Source of the DNA: Saprospiraceae bacterium
GTDB lineage: Bacteria > Bacteroidota > Bacteroidia > Chitinophagales > Saprospiraceae
Assembly: GCA_016714445.1 (NCBI GenBank)
Contig: JADJNF010000001.1
Span: 310,001 to 374,000 of the forward strand
Direction: 5' to 3'
Length of the DNA: 64,000 bases
Below the pieces are notes generated by a model. It was not told the origin of the DNA, ran no database searches, and saw nothing but the letters and a program-made list of their open reading frames with translations. Below, one piece after another: positions 56,893-64,000 of this stretch (the stretch's first letter is position 1; every line of letters starts with the position of its first letter). The translations under genes and the position numbers were made by a program.

Positions 56893-57867
56893 GTGGTGAG
56901 TAAGCTTAAGAAAATCAGAAAATGGATTATCACAGATACTATCAATGGTTTACTTCTGTATTACCCTAAAAAGATAAAACAAAAAGAAGCTGATTTCAAA
57001 GCACTTTTGGCTTTAGCTATTGTCTCCCTAGTTTGGGGAACTACCTGGGTTGTTTCCAGACAAGGTGTATTGCATATGCCTGCATTGCAACTGTCGGGTA
57101 TAAGGCAAATCATCGGAGGAAGCTGTTATCTTTTATTTTTTTTGTATAAAAAATACCCTTTACCTTCCAAAGCAGATTTACTACCACTGATTGTCCTTTC
57201 CATTTTAAATTTTGTAATGAGTAATGGATTAAGTACCTGGGGAGTTAAATATATATCAGCTGGACTTGCAAGTATAATTGGTGCCATTTTCCCGTTATGG
57301 ATTGTACTTATTGGATTTGCAAGTGGTAATACAACACCTCCAAAAAAAGCAATAGCAGGTGTTTTAATCGGGTTTTCAGGAATCTGTGTTATTTTTTACG
57401 ATCATCTGGCAGACTTTATCAATCCCGATTTCCAATTCGGTATCTTTCTGTCTTTGGTAGCTACTTTATCATGGGCATTTGGAACACTTTATACAAAAAA
57501 GCATGCAAAAGTGTTTAATCCATATTTTGGTTTAGGCTTTCAGATGGTTTTAGCAGGCATAGTTTTGGTAAGTATATCTTCATTTGATTCAGGTTTTATG
57601 GCACTTTCTGAGATACCAGCAATTTCATGGTTTGCTATCCTATATCTGGTTATTTTTGGTTCTATAATAGGTTTTAGCTGCTATTTGTATGCTTTACAAC
57701 ATCTTCCCACAGAACAGACATCCATTTATGCCTATATAAATCCTTTGGTGGCTTTGATCGCCGGGTGGATCATACTGAGTGAAGGAATAAGTTTTATTAT
57801 CTTATTGGGTTGCCTCATCACATTGTTCGGAATCTATCTTGTAAACACCAGTTTTGCAGGCAAATAG
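56893..57867 (+). CDS. EamA/DMT family transporter (GTG start)
   Basis: The 324-residue integral membrane protein has about ten helices arranged as two EamA repeats: SLVWGTTWVVSRQGVLHMPALQL opens the first and LVATLSWAFGTLYTKKHAK opens the second; YINPLVALIAGWIILSE is the typical end of the second repeat. DMT-family carriers export amino acids, nucleosides or other metabolites; the substrate is not predictable. The start is a GTG at 56893 (or 56896). A 35-residue basic N-terminal extension precedes the first helix. Transcription may begin within a few bases of the start codon. Confidence 0.9.
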   Translation: MVSKLKKIRKWIITDTINGLLLYYPKKIKQKEADFKALLALAIVSLVWGTTWVVSRQGVLHMPALQLSGIRQIIGGSCYLLFFLYKKYPLPSKADLLPLIVLSILNFVMSNGLSTWGVKYISAGLASIIGAIFPLWIVLIGFASGNTTPPKKAIAGVLIGFSGICVIFYDHLADFINPDFQFGIFLSLVATLSWAFGTLYTKKHAKVFNPYFGLGFQMVLAGIVLVSISSFDSGFMALSEIPAISWFAILYLVIFGSIIGFSCYLYALQHLPTEQTSIYAYINPLVALIAGWIILSEGISFIILLGCLITLFGIYLVNTSFAGK

Positions 57868-58007
57868 AAGTGGAAGATAGCAATATTTAAAGCCCTCATC
57901 ACTCGCTTATAGATACATAAACTTAAAAAATATTAAAAAGCAAATGTGCATTTTAATCCATCTTTCGATTTAGGTTATAAAATAATTTTTCATATTAAAA
58001 TTAACTC

Positions 58008-58015
58008 TATCTTTG
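58008..58015 (+). promoter_or_regulatory. -7 box for the outer-membrane protein gene
   Basis: TATCTTTG matches TAnnTTTG, with T-rich -33 sequence about 18 bases upstream. It lies 42 bases before the ATG at 58058. Confidence 0.45.
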
Positions 58016-58057
58016 ACCTTGTAAACAATATTATTTATTCAACAAGTATATTATAAA

Positions 58058-58762
58058 ATGAAACATTTATTTACCATTGTAGCAATATTCGCTACGTTAC
58101 AGATGTTTGGTCAAAAAAAAATCGTATGGTTCGACACAGGTATTAAAGTACAATATGGTGCTGCTGGTTTATATAATGCAGCCATTTCAGATTCAAAAGC
58201 TTTTGATCATGAAATTGGTCGTGGATTATCATATGGTGGTAAAATTGGAGTAAATTTTAATTTTGGTGGATTTACTTTAGATGTAATGAAAAGTAGCCTA
58301 AATCAAGGCTTTGAGTTTAAGGAAGACCTAACCATGAGTCCTAAAATTAATTGGGACGCATTGGATTTTTATTTATTATATAGAAATGCTAAAAACTTAG
58401 GATATTTTGAGATCGGCCCTAAGCTTTCATTAATACAGAAAGTAACATATGATAGGGTAACTGAAGAGCAAACTGAAAATTTCAACTCAAATACTTTAGG
58501 AGGTGTAGTTGGTTTTGGTGCTAATATTATGGGTAATGACGGAAGATTCAGCGGTATACTTGGGTTAAGATTTGAATATGCATTCACTGACTTTGTAAAA
58601 GATAATACCAATGATTCTGAATACCCTCTTCCATTTATATATACTGATGGGTACAAACCCAGTAATATTGCATTTGCTGGCGTTGTTTTCGAATTAAACT
58701 GGGGAATCGGATATTTTGCTAAAGCCCAATGCGGAGCCAGATCAAAGTTTATTATGTTTTAA
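58058..58762 (+). CDS. Outer-membrane beta-barrel protein, unknown role
   Basis: The 234-residue product has a short signal peptide (MKHLFTIVAIFATLQMFGQ) and alternating amphipathic beta strands with aromatic girdles (GGKIGVNFNFGGFTLDVM, LDFYLLYRNAKNLGYFEIGPKLSLI, GILGLRFEYAFTDF), typical of small outer-membrane barrels of the OMP_b-brl type. There is no plug or OmpA domain. The C-terminus is atypically basic and cysteine-containing (AKAQCGARSKFIMF). It is monocistronic, with its own -7 box. Function is not predictable beyond envelope location. Confidence 0.75.
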   Translation: MKHLFTIVAIFATLQMFGQKKIVWFDTGIKVQYGAAGLYNAAISDSKAFDHEIGRGLSYGGKIGVNFNFGGFTLDVMKSSLNQGFEFKEDLTMSPKINWDALDFYLLYRNAKNLGYFEIGPKLSLIQKVTYDRVTEEQTENFNSNTLGGVVGFGANIMGNDGRFSGILGLRFEYAFTDFVKDNTNDSEYPLPFIYTDGYKPSNIAFAGVVFELNWGIGYFAKAQCGARSKFIMF

Positions 58763-58809
58763 TGATATAAATAAGAGGCCACTCTGAAAAGTCAAAAATA
58801 AAGAAATGC

Positions 58810-58887
58810 CACAAAGTCTCGAAGTCTCAAAGATTCACTAAGTGATGATGATCAACTGTGTGAAATTAGTGATTCTTTATATTTGTG
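58810..58887 (+). repeat. Imperfect palindromic (REP-like) intergenic element
   Basis: The left arm (58810-58844) contains several degenerate copies of an 11-base unit of the CAAAGTCTCGA type. It pairs with the right arm (58866-58887) through AAAGATTCACTAA and its near complement. Similar 'CAAAGTCTC' palindromes are a recurrent intergenic class in many bacterial genomes (recalled, not searched). Confidence 0.55.
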
Positions 58888-58941
58888 CCTTGTTGATTAA
58901 ATTATCCTTATCGGAGCGGATTCAAATAAAAAATATTAAAC

Positions 58942-58976
58942 AGCTGGACAATCTAAGCAATTGTTCGGCTTTTTTT
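58942..58976 (+). terminator. Rho-independent terminator
   Basis: An 11-bp stem (AGCTGGACAAT with ATTGTTCGGCT, two G-U type pairs) and a 7-base loop run into seven T residues. It could end the beta-barrel transcript (180 bases upstream) or a short RNA starting near 58892 from the TATATTTG at 58878-58885. Confidence 0.8.
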
Positions 58977-59060
58977 ATGCATCTTATTATCGTTTTTTTG
59001 ATCCGGTTTTAAACATTTATTCCTTCTCATTGTATTTCTTATTCTACCATTGAAATCAAT

Positions 59061-59510
59061 ATGGAAACAGAAATTAAAAATAACAATCCCATCCATCCGG
59101 ATAAGATTACAGAAACACCCCATCTCCTACCCTACGCACATCATGTCGGTAGTGCCATCATCAAGCCGTTGGATAAAGGAAAAACCAAAGGTGTAGCCAT
59201 GAAGGCCATGTATCAGCAAACAGAGCAACAATTACATCAGATCAAAGAACAAGTAGAAACGCTTATCAAACAAGCTCAGGCTATTCACGACCGGATTTCT
59301 ATTTCTGAAAAAATTTACAAAGCAGATTGCGGCTTTAAACCTGTACCCGGATATGTATATTATCTATACCAAAAAAAAGATCAAACCTGGACAATTTCAA
59401 TGGTAGCACCACTGGAATGGGGAAGAAACATTCCTTATACTTATCTGGCTAAAGTAGAATTACTGGCTGACCACACCTGGAAAATTCATGAAAAATCTGA
59501 TGACATTTGA
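59061..59510 (+). CDS. DUF2452 family protein
   Basis: The 149-residue cytoplasmic protein matches the DUF2452 family: NPIHPDKITETPHLLPYAHHVGSAIIKP at the N-terminus, a helical middle (AMYQQTEQQLHQIKEQVETL with KQAQAIHDRISISEKIY) and a C-terminal beta part with YYLYQKKDQTWTISMVAPLEWGR. No biochemical role is known. It begins 84 bases after a terminator, so it has its own promoter, though none was clearly identified. It is followed by the VWA gene after 106 bases on the same strand. Confidence 0.9.
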   Translation: METEIKNNNPIHPDKITETPHLLPYAHHVGSAIIKPLDKGKTKGVAMKAMYQQTEQQLHQIKEQVETLIKQAQAIHDRISISEKIYKADCGFKPVPGYVYYLYQKKDQTWTISMVAPLEWGRNIPYTYLAKVELLADHTWKIHEKSDDI

Positions 59511-59616
59511 TCAAAATGTCTATTTTTATTTCGGTGTGATTTATTTGGTTCAGACCTATTGAATTAACAACTTTCCAGCTGATTTTACGTTAAGCAATCA
59601 TATTTATCGTTATTAT

Positions 59617-60717
59617 ATGATTGGTTGGAAATTCAGCGATTATTTTTCTGAAGGAGATACAGATCCTTTCGAACGTCTTTTTAAAATATTTAAAGACTTG
59701 TTGGTTCATACATCTGGAGATGTAGCAGAAGCCATTTCCTGGTTGACTGAATTGGATAAACACTATAAACTTACAGATAAAGATTATGGAATAGCTGATT
59801 TCATCAAAGATCTTCTGGATAAAGGACTAATTAACCAACAAAATCGCAATGGGAAATTAGGATATAATCCAACTTCAAAAATGGAAATTGCTTTGAGAAG
59901 ACAGGCATTGGATGATATATTTGATCAACTCAAAAAATCCAAACAAGGAAATCACACTTCAAAAATGACTGGACAGGGAGATGAATTTACTTCCGAATTA
60001 CGTCCATTTGAATTTGGAGATAAACTTGATAATATTTCCATTTCCGAAACGCTAAAAAATGCACAGATTAACCATGGTTTAGATGATTTTAAACTGACGG
60101 AAAAGGACCTTCAAATCCATGAAACCTACTTCAAAAGTCAGACGAGCACGGTGTTAATGATAGATATTTCTCACTCTATGATTTTATATGGTGAAGACAG
60201 AATTACTCCGGCCAAAAAAGTAGCCATGGCTCTTTCAGAACTGATCATCACCAGATATCCAAAAGACACCCTAGATATTATTGTTTTTGGCGATGATGCA
60301 TGGAGTATTGAAATAAAAGATCTTCCTTACCTGCAAGTAGGTCCTTATCATACCAATACTGTGGCAGGATTGGAATTGGCCATGGATATACTTCGAAAAC
60401 GGAAAAATCCAAATAAACAGATCATGATGATCACGGATGGTAAACCCACTTGTATCAAAAAAGGAAATCAATATTACAAAAACAGTTTTGGTCTTGACAG
60501 AAAAATACTGAACAGAACACTAGCATTGGCTGCCAATTGCAGAAAAATAAACATACCGATTACCACATTCATGATAGCAAGAGACCCCTATCTGGTCAAT
60601 TTTGTAGATCAGTTTACTAAAGCCAATAATGGTAAAGCTTTCTATTCTTCTCTTGAAGGGTTGGGAGAATTTTTATTCATGGACTATAAACAGAATAAAC
60701 GGAATAAGAGAAATTAA
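59617..60717 (+). CDS. VWA (von Willebrand factor A) domain protein with MIDAS motif
   Basis: The 366-residue soluble protein has an N-terminal helical region (about 1-165) resembling those found in bacterial VWA proteins that work with MoxR-type AAA ATPases, and a C-terminal VWA domain (about 178-355). The MIDAS metal site is Asp183-x-Ser185-x-Ser187 (DISHS), with a later Thr in TNTVAGLE and Asp in MITDGKPT. No MoxR gene is adjacent in this window. The gene converges on the acidic-protein gene with 29 bases between the stops. It likely acts as a metal-dependent protein-interaction module; partner unknown. Confidence 0.88.
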   Translation: MIGWKFSDYFSEGDTDPFERLFKIFKDLLVHTSGDVAEAISWLTELDKHYKLTDKDYGIADFIKDLLDKGLINQQNRNGKLGYNPTSKMEIALRRQALDDIFDQLKKSKQGNHTSKMTGQGDEFTSELRPFEFGDKLDNISISETLKNAQINHGLDDFKLTEKDLQIHETYFKSQTSTVLMIDISHSMILYGEDRITPAKKVAMALSELIITRYPKDTLDIIVFGDDAWSIEIKDLPYLQVGPYHTNTVAGLELAMDILRKRKNPNKQIMMITDGKPTCIKKGNQYYKNSFGLDRKILNRTLALAANCRKINIPITTFMIARDPYLVNFVDQFTKANNGKAFYSSLEGLGEFLFMDYKQNKRNKRN

Positions 60718-60746
60718 AAGTATTCCAAGCCAATATCTAATCTTCT

Positions 60747-61514
60747 TTATTCCTTATATATAGGTTCTGATAAAAGATCATACCCCATTTCCAAACGCCG
60801 TACAAAAAAATATTTTTCGAATAAAGTAAAAGTCAACTTTTTCGGCCACATGTCTTCATCAAGTTCACATATTTCCAATTCAAAAATAGATTTAAAATTT
60901 TTTCTAAGCCATGATTTATACTCCATTTCAAAATCATAAAATTCAGGTATAAAATAGACTGATTCCCTTTTATCGAGCCCAGAGAATTTTAAAAATTCTT
61001 CGGTCGGCGTAACAATTATAATATCCCTATTAATTATTCCTTCTTGTTGCAGCATTATCTCAGGATCAATATCATCATCTTCAAAGTCATCATCATCGAA
61101 TTCATCATCAAAGTCATCACCAATATGATCTTGTGTGCCCTCAATTATAAACTCATCCATATCAATTATTTCCAAAGTAAAATTTTCTTCATCATCTGCA
61201 TTCTGAATGTCTTTAATGAATAATGGCATATTACTGAAATGTTTTATCCTGTACTCTACCATTTCCTGCATCAATTTCCACTCTTTCTTGGTCAGTCCAG
61301 AGGAAGTTTTAGTGGTTTCCATTAAAAATTCAAACCCTGGAACTCCTTGCATTTTTATATTTCCAATATTCCAGGCGATCACAGCAACGTGAAAATTTTC
61401 TGTGGCTGGCTCAGATTTTTTTTGAAACTGTTTTAAGATATTTAGAAAAGCTTCTTTATAACTATGGTAATCAAAATTCTCTGCACCTTTTTTACCTCCT
61501 TTTACTATCTTCAT
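60747..61514 (-). CDS. Acidic protein of unknown function downstream of an ABC transporter
   Basis: The 255-residue product has no signal or membrane segment. The N-terminal half (about 1-120) looks compactly folded (AFLNILKQFQKK, NFHVAVIAWNIGNIK). It is followed by a strikingly acidic tract (about 132-155, with runs such as DDFDDEFDDDD) and a C-terminal half with IINRDIIIVTPTEEFLKFSG and LTFTLFEKYFFVRRLEMGYDLL. No family was recognised. It starts 29 bases after the ABC ATPase stop on the same strand and is probably the third gene of that operon, which would suggest an accessory or regulatory role. Confidence 0.75.
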   Translation of the reverse strand: MKIVKGGKKGAENFDYHSYKEAFLNILKQFQKKSEPATENFHVAVIAWNIGNIKMQGVPGFEFLMETTKTSSGLTKKEWKLMQEMVEYRIKHFSNMPLFIKDIQNADDEENFTLEIIDMDEFIIEGTQDHIGDDFDDEFDDDDFEDDDIDPEIMLQQEGIINRDIIIVTPTEEFLKFSGLDKRESVYFIPEFYDFEMEYKSWLRKNFKSIFELEICELDEDMWPKKLTFTLFEKYFFVRRLEMGYDLLSEPIYKE

Positions 61515-61543
61515 TTTAATAAAATTATTGAAAAGTTTAAAAA

Positions 61544-62356
61544 TTATTTATCACCACTTACCTTCATCATTACATCTTCAACATGGTGAACCAGTTGTGT
61601 AAAATGAGGATCGCGTTTGGTTTCTCTGGTCCTATGCAAAGGAAGATCAATGTGAATATGCTCAACAATTCTGGAAGGAGCATATTTCATGATATAAATG
61701 TCATCTCCCAAATATACTGCCTCAGAGATATCGTGTGTAACAAAAACTACAGTAGAATGGAATTTTTCCCAAAGTTGCAACAACAATTCCTGCATCTGAA
61801 TCCTTGTTTTAATATCCAAAGCGCCAAACGGTTCATCCATCAATAGTATATCAGGATTTGCAAGCATACTTCTCGCTATGGCTACCCGCTGAAGCTGTCC
61901 ACCGGAAAGTGTAGGATACATGGCATATTTTTTTTCATGTCCCTCAAGTCCGACCAGCTTGATGAGTTCCATGGCTTTTTCGTCTCTTTCTTTCTTACTT
62001 ACCCCCTGATAATTTAATGCAAGTCCCACATTGTCCAAAACTGTCATCCATGGCAAAGATGAATATTGCTGAAACACCATGCTGATATGCGTCTTTTCAT
62101 CCACCGGTTTTCCTTTGACCAATACCTGTCCTTCAGTAGGTTTCTGAAGTGCAGATATATACCTCAAAACAGTAGATTTCCCACTTCCAGACATTCCTAA
62201 CAAAACAACAAATTGGCCTTGACCAGGTTTATCTTCGACTATAAAATTGAGGTCTTTAATTATCCAGTTGCTACCTCCATCATAAGATTGTCCTATATTC
62301 CTGAGTTCGATGATATTATCCAGACTTGCTTTGTCTTCAAACGCGTATGTGCTCAT
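61544..62356 (-). CDS. ABC transporter ATPase, nitrate/sulfonate/taurine (SsuB/TauB/NrtD) type
   Basis: The 270-residue protein is a single ATPase subunit with Walker A GMSGSGKS at 54-61, a Q-loop in VFQQYSSLPWM, signature LSGGQLQRVAIARS, Walker B LLMDEPFGALD and the H-loop in VFVTHDISEAV. Its closest family resemblance is to ATPases of nitrate, taurine and alkanesulfonate importers. Its ATG overlaps the permease stop (ATGA), so the two are translationally coupled. The substrate cannot be named from sequence because the binding protein is not fully visible; the upstream OmpA-family gene may supply it. Confidence 0.92.
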   Translation of the reverse strand: MSTYAFEDKASLDNIIELRNIGQSYDGGSNWIIKDLNFIVEDKPGQGQFVVLLGMSGSGKSTVLRYISALQKPTEGQVLVKGKPVDEKTHISMVFQQYSSLPWMTVLDNVGLALNYQGVSKKERDEKAMELIKLVGLEGHEKKYAMYPTLSGGQLQRVAIARSMLANPDILLMDEPFGALDIKTRIQMQELLLQLWEKFHSTVVFVTHDISEAVYLGDDIYIMKYAPSRIVEHIHIDLPLHRTRETKRDPHFTQLVHHVEDVMMKVSGDK

Positions 62357-63417
62357 GATTTGAAAATGAATTTATGATAAAGGGTATTCAACTGATACAT
62401 CAGGATCATACCAAATACAACGTGAATTGTCCATAGAGCATCGCCGAAAAGATAGCTCAAAGGTTTGACATCACCTATAAAAGGAGACCACTCATTAAAA
62501 AGAAAAAGTAAATAGATACCTATAAAAATCCAGGTAAGCATAATAATAGTATAGTCCCATACAGCGTCAAACAATGATAAGGTTTTCAGAGAGTTATTGC
62601 CGCCATTGGTATCTTTTAATTGATATTTATATGGGAAAAACTTCCTGTCTAAATAAGCAAATATTTTGTCCTGAAATATTCCAATGACCATGATTATGAT
62701 TAGACATGCTACTGTTTTATCTACTCTGCCAAGTCGCTGACCTGTACGATAAATGAGTGATCCTATTCCTCCCTGATCTGCTGATGTCTCCGCCACAATG
62801 ATATATGTCCAGGATATTGCGGTCAATATTCTAATATCATCTGAAATACGGGATACTACTGATGGTATGTATACTGTTCTGATCGTTTGCCAGTAACTTG
62901 CGCCCAAAGTATGCACCGTTTTCAGATATACATCATCTACTTCATCTATCCGCTGAATGACAATAGGAAGCAAATAGATAAAAATACCAAAGGCTAAAAA
63001 ATTAATTTTTTGCTCTGAATATATACCAAACCAAATAATGAATAAACCTGTAAGCGCAGTTAAAGGTAGAAAACGTACTGCATCTACCATCTTCTGGAAC
63101 GCTCCTCTTAACATTGGGACTAACCCAATGGCAAAACCAACCGGGATGGCATATAAAATTGCTTTAATGTATCCGCCCAAATTAAGACCGATGGACTTAC
63201 AAATGTTCATAAACAACTCGTTTTCAACATACAAATCTCTCATCGCAGTAACCACTCTCCACGGGTTTGGAAAGATAGCCCTTGGGATCAACGGAGTATC
63301 CCCACTTGTAAGAAGTGCCCAAATTAATATAAAAAATATAAATCCAGCTATAGCCAGTATGACTTTCTGAACAGATGTCAATTCACCCCGTAATCTGAAC
63401 AACCATGAAGATGACAT
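62353..63417 (-). CDS. ABC transporter permease (SsuC/TauC type) with C-terminal extension
   Basis: The 354-residue protein has the six-helix BPD_transp_1 core of sulfonate/taurine/nitrate importers, including the EAA-like loop region LKTVHTLGASYWQTIRTVYIPSVV that docks on the ATPase. Typical family members have about 260 residues; this one has an extra ~80 residues at the C-terminus with two further hydrophobic segments (YTIIMLTWIFIGIYLLFLF and IHVVFGMILMYQL). It has its own promoter at 63438-63445 and overlaps the ATPase gene by 4 bases. The extension is an unusual feature and its role is unknown. Confidence 0.9.
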   Translation of the reverse strand: MSSSWLFRLRGELTSVQKVILAIAGFIFFILIWALLTSGDTPLIPRAIFPNPWRVVTAMRDLYVENELFMNICKSIGLNLGGYIKAILYAIPVGFAIGLVPMLRGAFQKMVDAVRFLPLTALTGLFIIWFGIYSEQKINFLAFGIFIYLLPIVIQRIDEVDDVYLKTVHTLGASYWQTIRTVYIPSVVSRISDDIRILTAISWTYIIVAETSADQGGIGSLIYRTGQRLGRVDKTVACLIIIMVIGIFQDKIFAYLDRKFFPYKYQLKDTNGGNNSLKTLSLFDAVWDYTIIMLTWIFIGIYLLFLFNEWSPFIGDVKPLSYLFGDALWTIHVVFGMILMYQLNTLYHKFIFKS

Positions 63418-63437
63418 AACTTTTAATTTAATTGGTA

Positions 63438-63445
63438 CAAATATA
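63438..63445 (-). promoter_or_regulatory. -7 box for the ABC permease-ATPase-acidic protein unit
   Basis: TATATTTG on the minus strand is a perfect TAnnTTTG, 20 bases upstream of the permease ATG and downstream of the OmpA-gene terminator. Confidence 0.5.
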
Positions 63446-63498
63446 ATGAAACTAAAACATCCCTTTGTTTGTGATCCTCTTAAACTTTTAACAAAAAT

Positions 63499-63533
63499 AA
63501 AAAAGGGAGCGAAAATATTTCAATCCCTTTTTT
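63499..63533 (-). terminator. Terminator of the OmpA-family gene
   Basis: A perfect 10-bp inverted repeat (AAAAAAGGGA and its complement) with a 15-base loop gives a U-run after the stem on the minus strand, 28 bases after the OmpA-family stop. It should separate that gene from the ABC unit. Confidence 0.8.
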
Positions 63534-63560
63534 GTTATTTCAATATTTCATGAGAATCAT

Positions 63561-64000
63561 TTATCCTCCGATGAGTTGAAACTCTGTTCTTCTGTTTTTT
63601 GCTTTACATTCTTCTGATGCATTGCTTTCACATCCGGCTACAGGTTTATCCGGACCATTTCCTACAATAATAAATCTATTAGCATCCATACCATATTGAG
63701 ATTTTAAATAATCTGCCACTGATTTTGCTCTTTTTTCTGATAAGGCTTTATTTGTTGCTTTACTTCCTACATTGTCTGTATTTCCTTCCACTCTTACTTT
63801 GATATTGGCAAAAGTTTTGGCAACATCTGCAAACTGCAGGTCTATAATGGTTTTATCTTTTTCATCAAGCGCAAATTTACCTGACGCAAAGTTAATGCTT
63901 ATGGGTTTAGAAGCGATAGCCGGAGCTGAAATTTCAGCTTTGGTTGCCGGTGTAAATACTTTACTCTTCTCAGCGTCATAGGCAGATCCTGTAAGATTTG
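63561..64000 (-). CDS. OmpA-family peptidoglycan-binding domain protein, C-terminal part, cut by the window edge
   Basis: The frame stays open to the end of the window, so at least 145 residues are visible and the N-terminus lies outside. The C-terminal ~110 residues form an OmpA domain: ISINFASGKFALDE, the VEGNTDNVGSKATNKALSEKRA core, and a Cys pair in AGCESNASEECKAKNRRTEF. The GTG at 63789-63791 lies inside the domain and is not a start. The domain anchors proteins to peptidoglycan. In Bacteroidota, similar OmpA tails are sometimes fused to ABC substrate-binding domains, which would fit the ABC permease and ATPase genes directly downstream; that fusion is inference. Confidence 0.9.
   Translation of the reverse strand, partial: NLTGSAYDAEKSKVFTPATKAEISAPAIASKPISINFASGKFALDEKDKTIIDLQFADVAKTFANIKVRVEGNTDNVGSKATNKALSEKRAKSVADYLKSQYGMDANRFIIVGNGPDKPVAGCESNASEECKAKNRRTEFQLIGG

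Noticed and set aside
63561..63791. Short independent 76-codon OmpA-like gene
   Set aside because: The apparent start is a GTG valine inside the OmpA domain; the frame stays open to the window end, so this is the tail of a longer gene.

Overview
The window looks like a chromosome segment from an AT-rich member of the Bacteroidota, most likely a Saprospiria-type environmental bacterium; that placement is inference. The signs are four giant secreted proteins ending in the gliding-motility-associated (T9SS type B) C-terminal domain, one giant protein with a T9SS type A tail, many SPI/SPII signal sequences, Bacteroidota-typical families (Lacal_2735, DUF2452, DUF3857 pairs), and repeated matches to the Bacteroidota -7 promoter box TAnnTTTG. 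No tRNA, rRNA, CRISPR array, insertion sequence or phage module was recognised.

Layout. 0-5.8 kb: a truncated NadR-like P-loop ATPase and a Lacal_2735 protein leave leftwards; a bifunctional-nuclease-domain protein, pdxJ, an S9 peptidase and a PhoD-like phosphatase run rightwards. 5.8-18 kb: two tandem giant adhesin-like genes. Their last ~4.5 kb are nearly identical, they differ by one exact 351-bp in-frame segment, and the second carries a 201-bp tandem repeat expanded to five units. Both reading frames are interrupted by single-base indels, seven in total, and restoring those bases gives uninterrupted products of about 1736 and 2178 residues. 18-23 kb: a histone-deacetylase-like hydrolase tail-to-tail with two DUF3857/transglutaminase-like genes, one with and one without the catalytic cysteine. 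23-27.5 kb: a metallo-beta-lactamase/rhodanese and peroxiredoxin pair (sulfur/oxidant handling), a thioredoxin-like protein, two small membrane proteins and a candidate small RNA. 27.5-32.8 kb: flavin reductase, a TolB-like lipoprotein, an M28 peptidase with PDZ, a small membrane protein and ffh.

32.9-54 kb is almost entirely three giant surface or secreted proteins: a 2853-residue protein with sialidase/Ycf48-like repeats, a dockerin, a cohesin-like domain and a T9SS type A tail, and a second tandem pair of paralogous SdrD-B/Fn3-like proteins with type B tails. 54-58.8 kb holds a Tat-lipoprotein glycosylasparaginase, a double-ATPase peptide-type ABC protein, an EamA transporter and an outer-membrane beta-barrel protein. 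58.8-64 kb holds a palindromic repeat, a DUF2452 protein, a VWA protein and a leftward ABC locus (OmpA-family protein, permease, ATPase, acidic protein of unknown function).

How it fits together: roughly half of the window encodes T9SS cargo for surface attachment or polymer capture, in two tandemly duplicated families that share a cysteine-containing 'GCDS' repeat. The rest is housekeeping and stress chemistry. The least understood parts are the frame-broken tandem adhesins, the dockerin-plus-cohesin giant, the ABC/acidic-protein/VWA neighbourhood and two candidate small RNAs.
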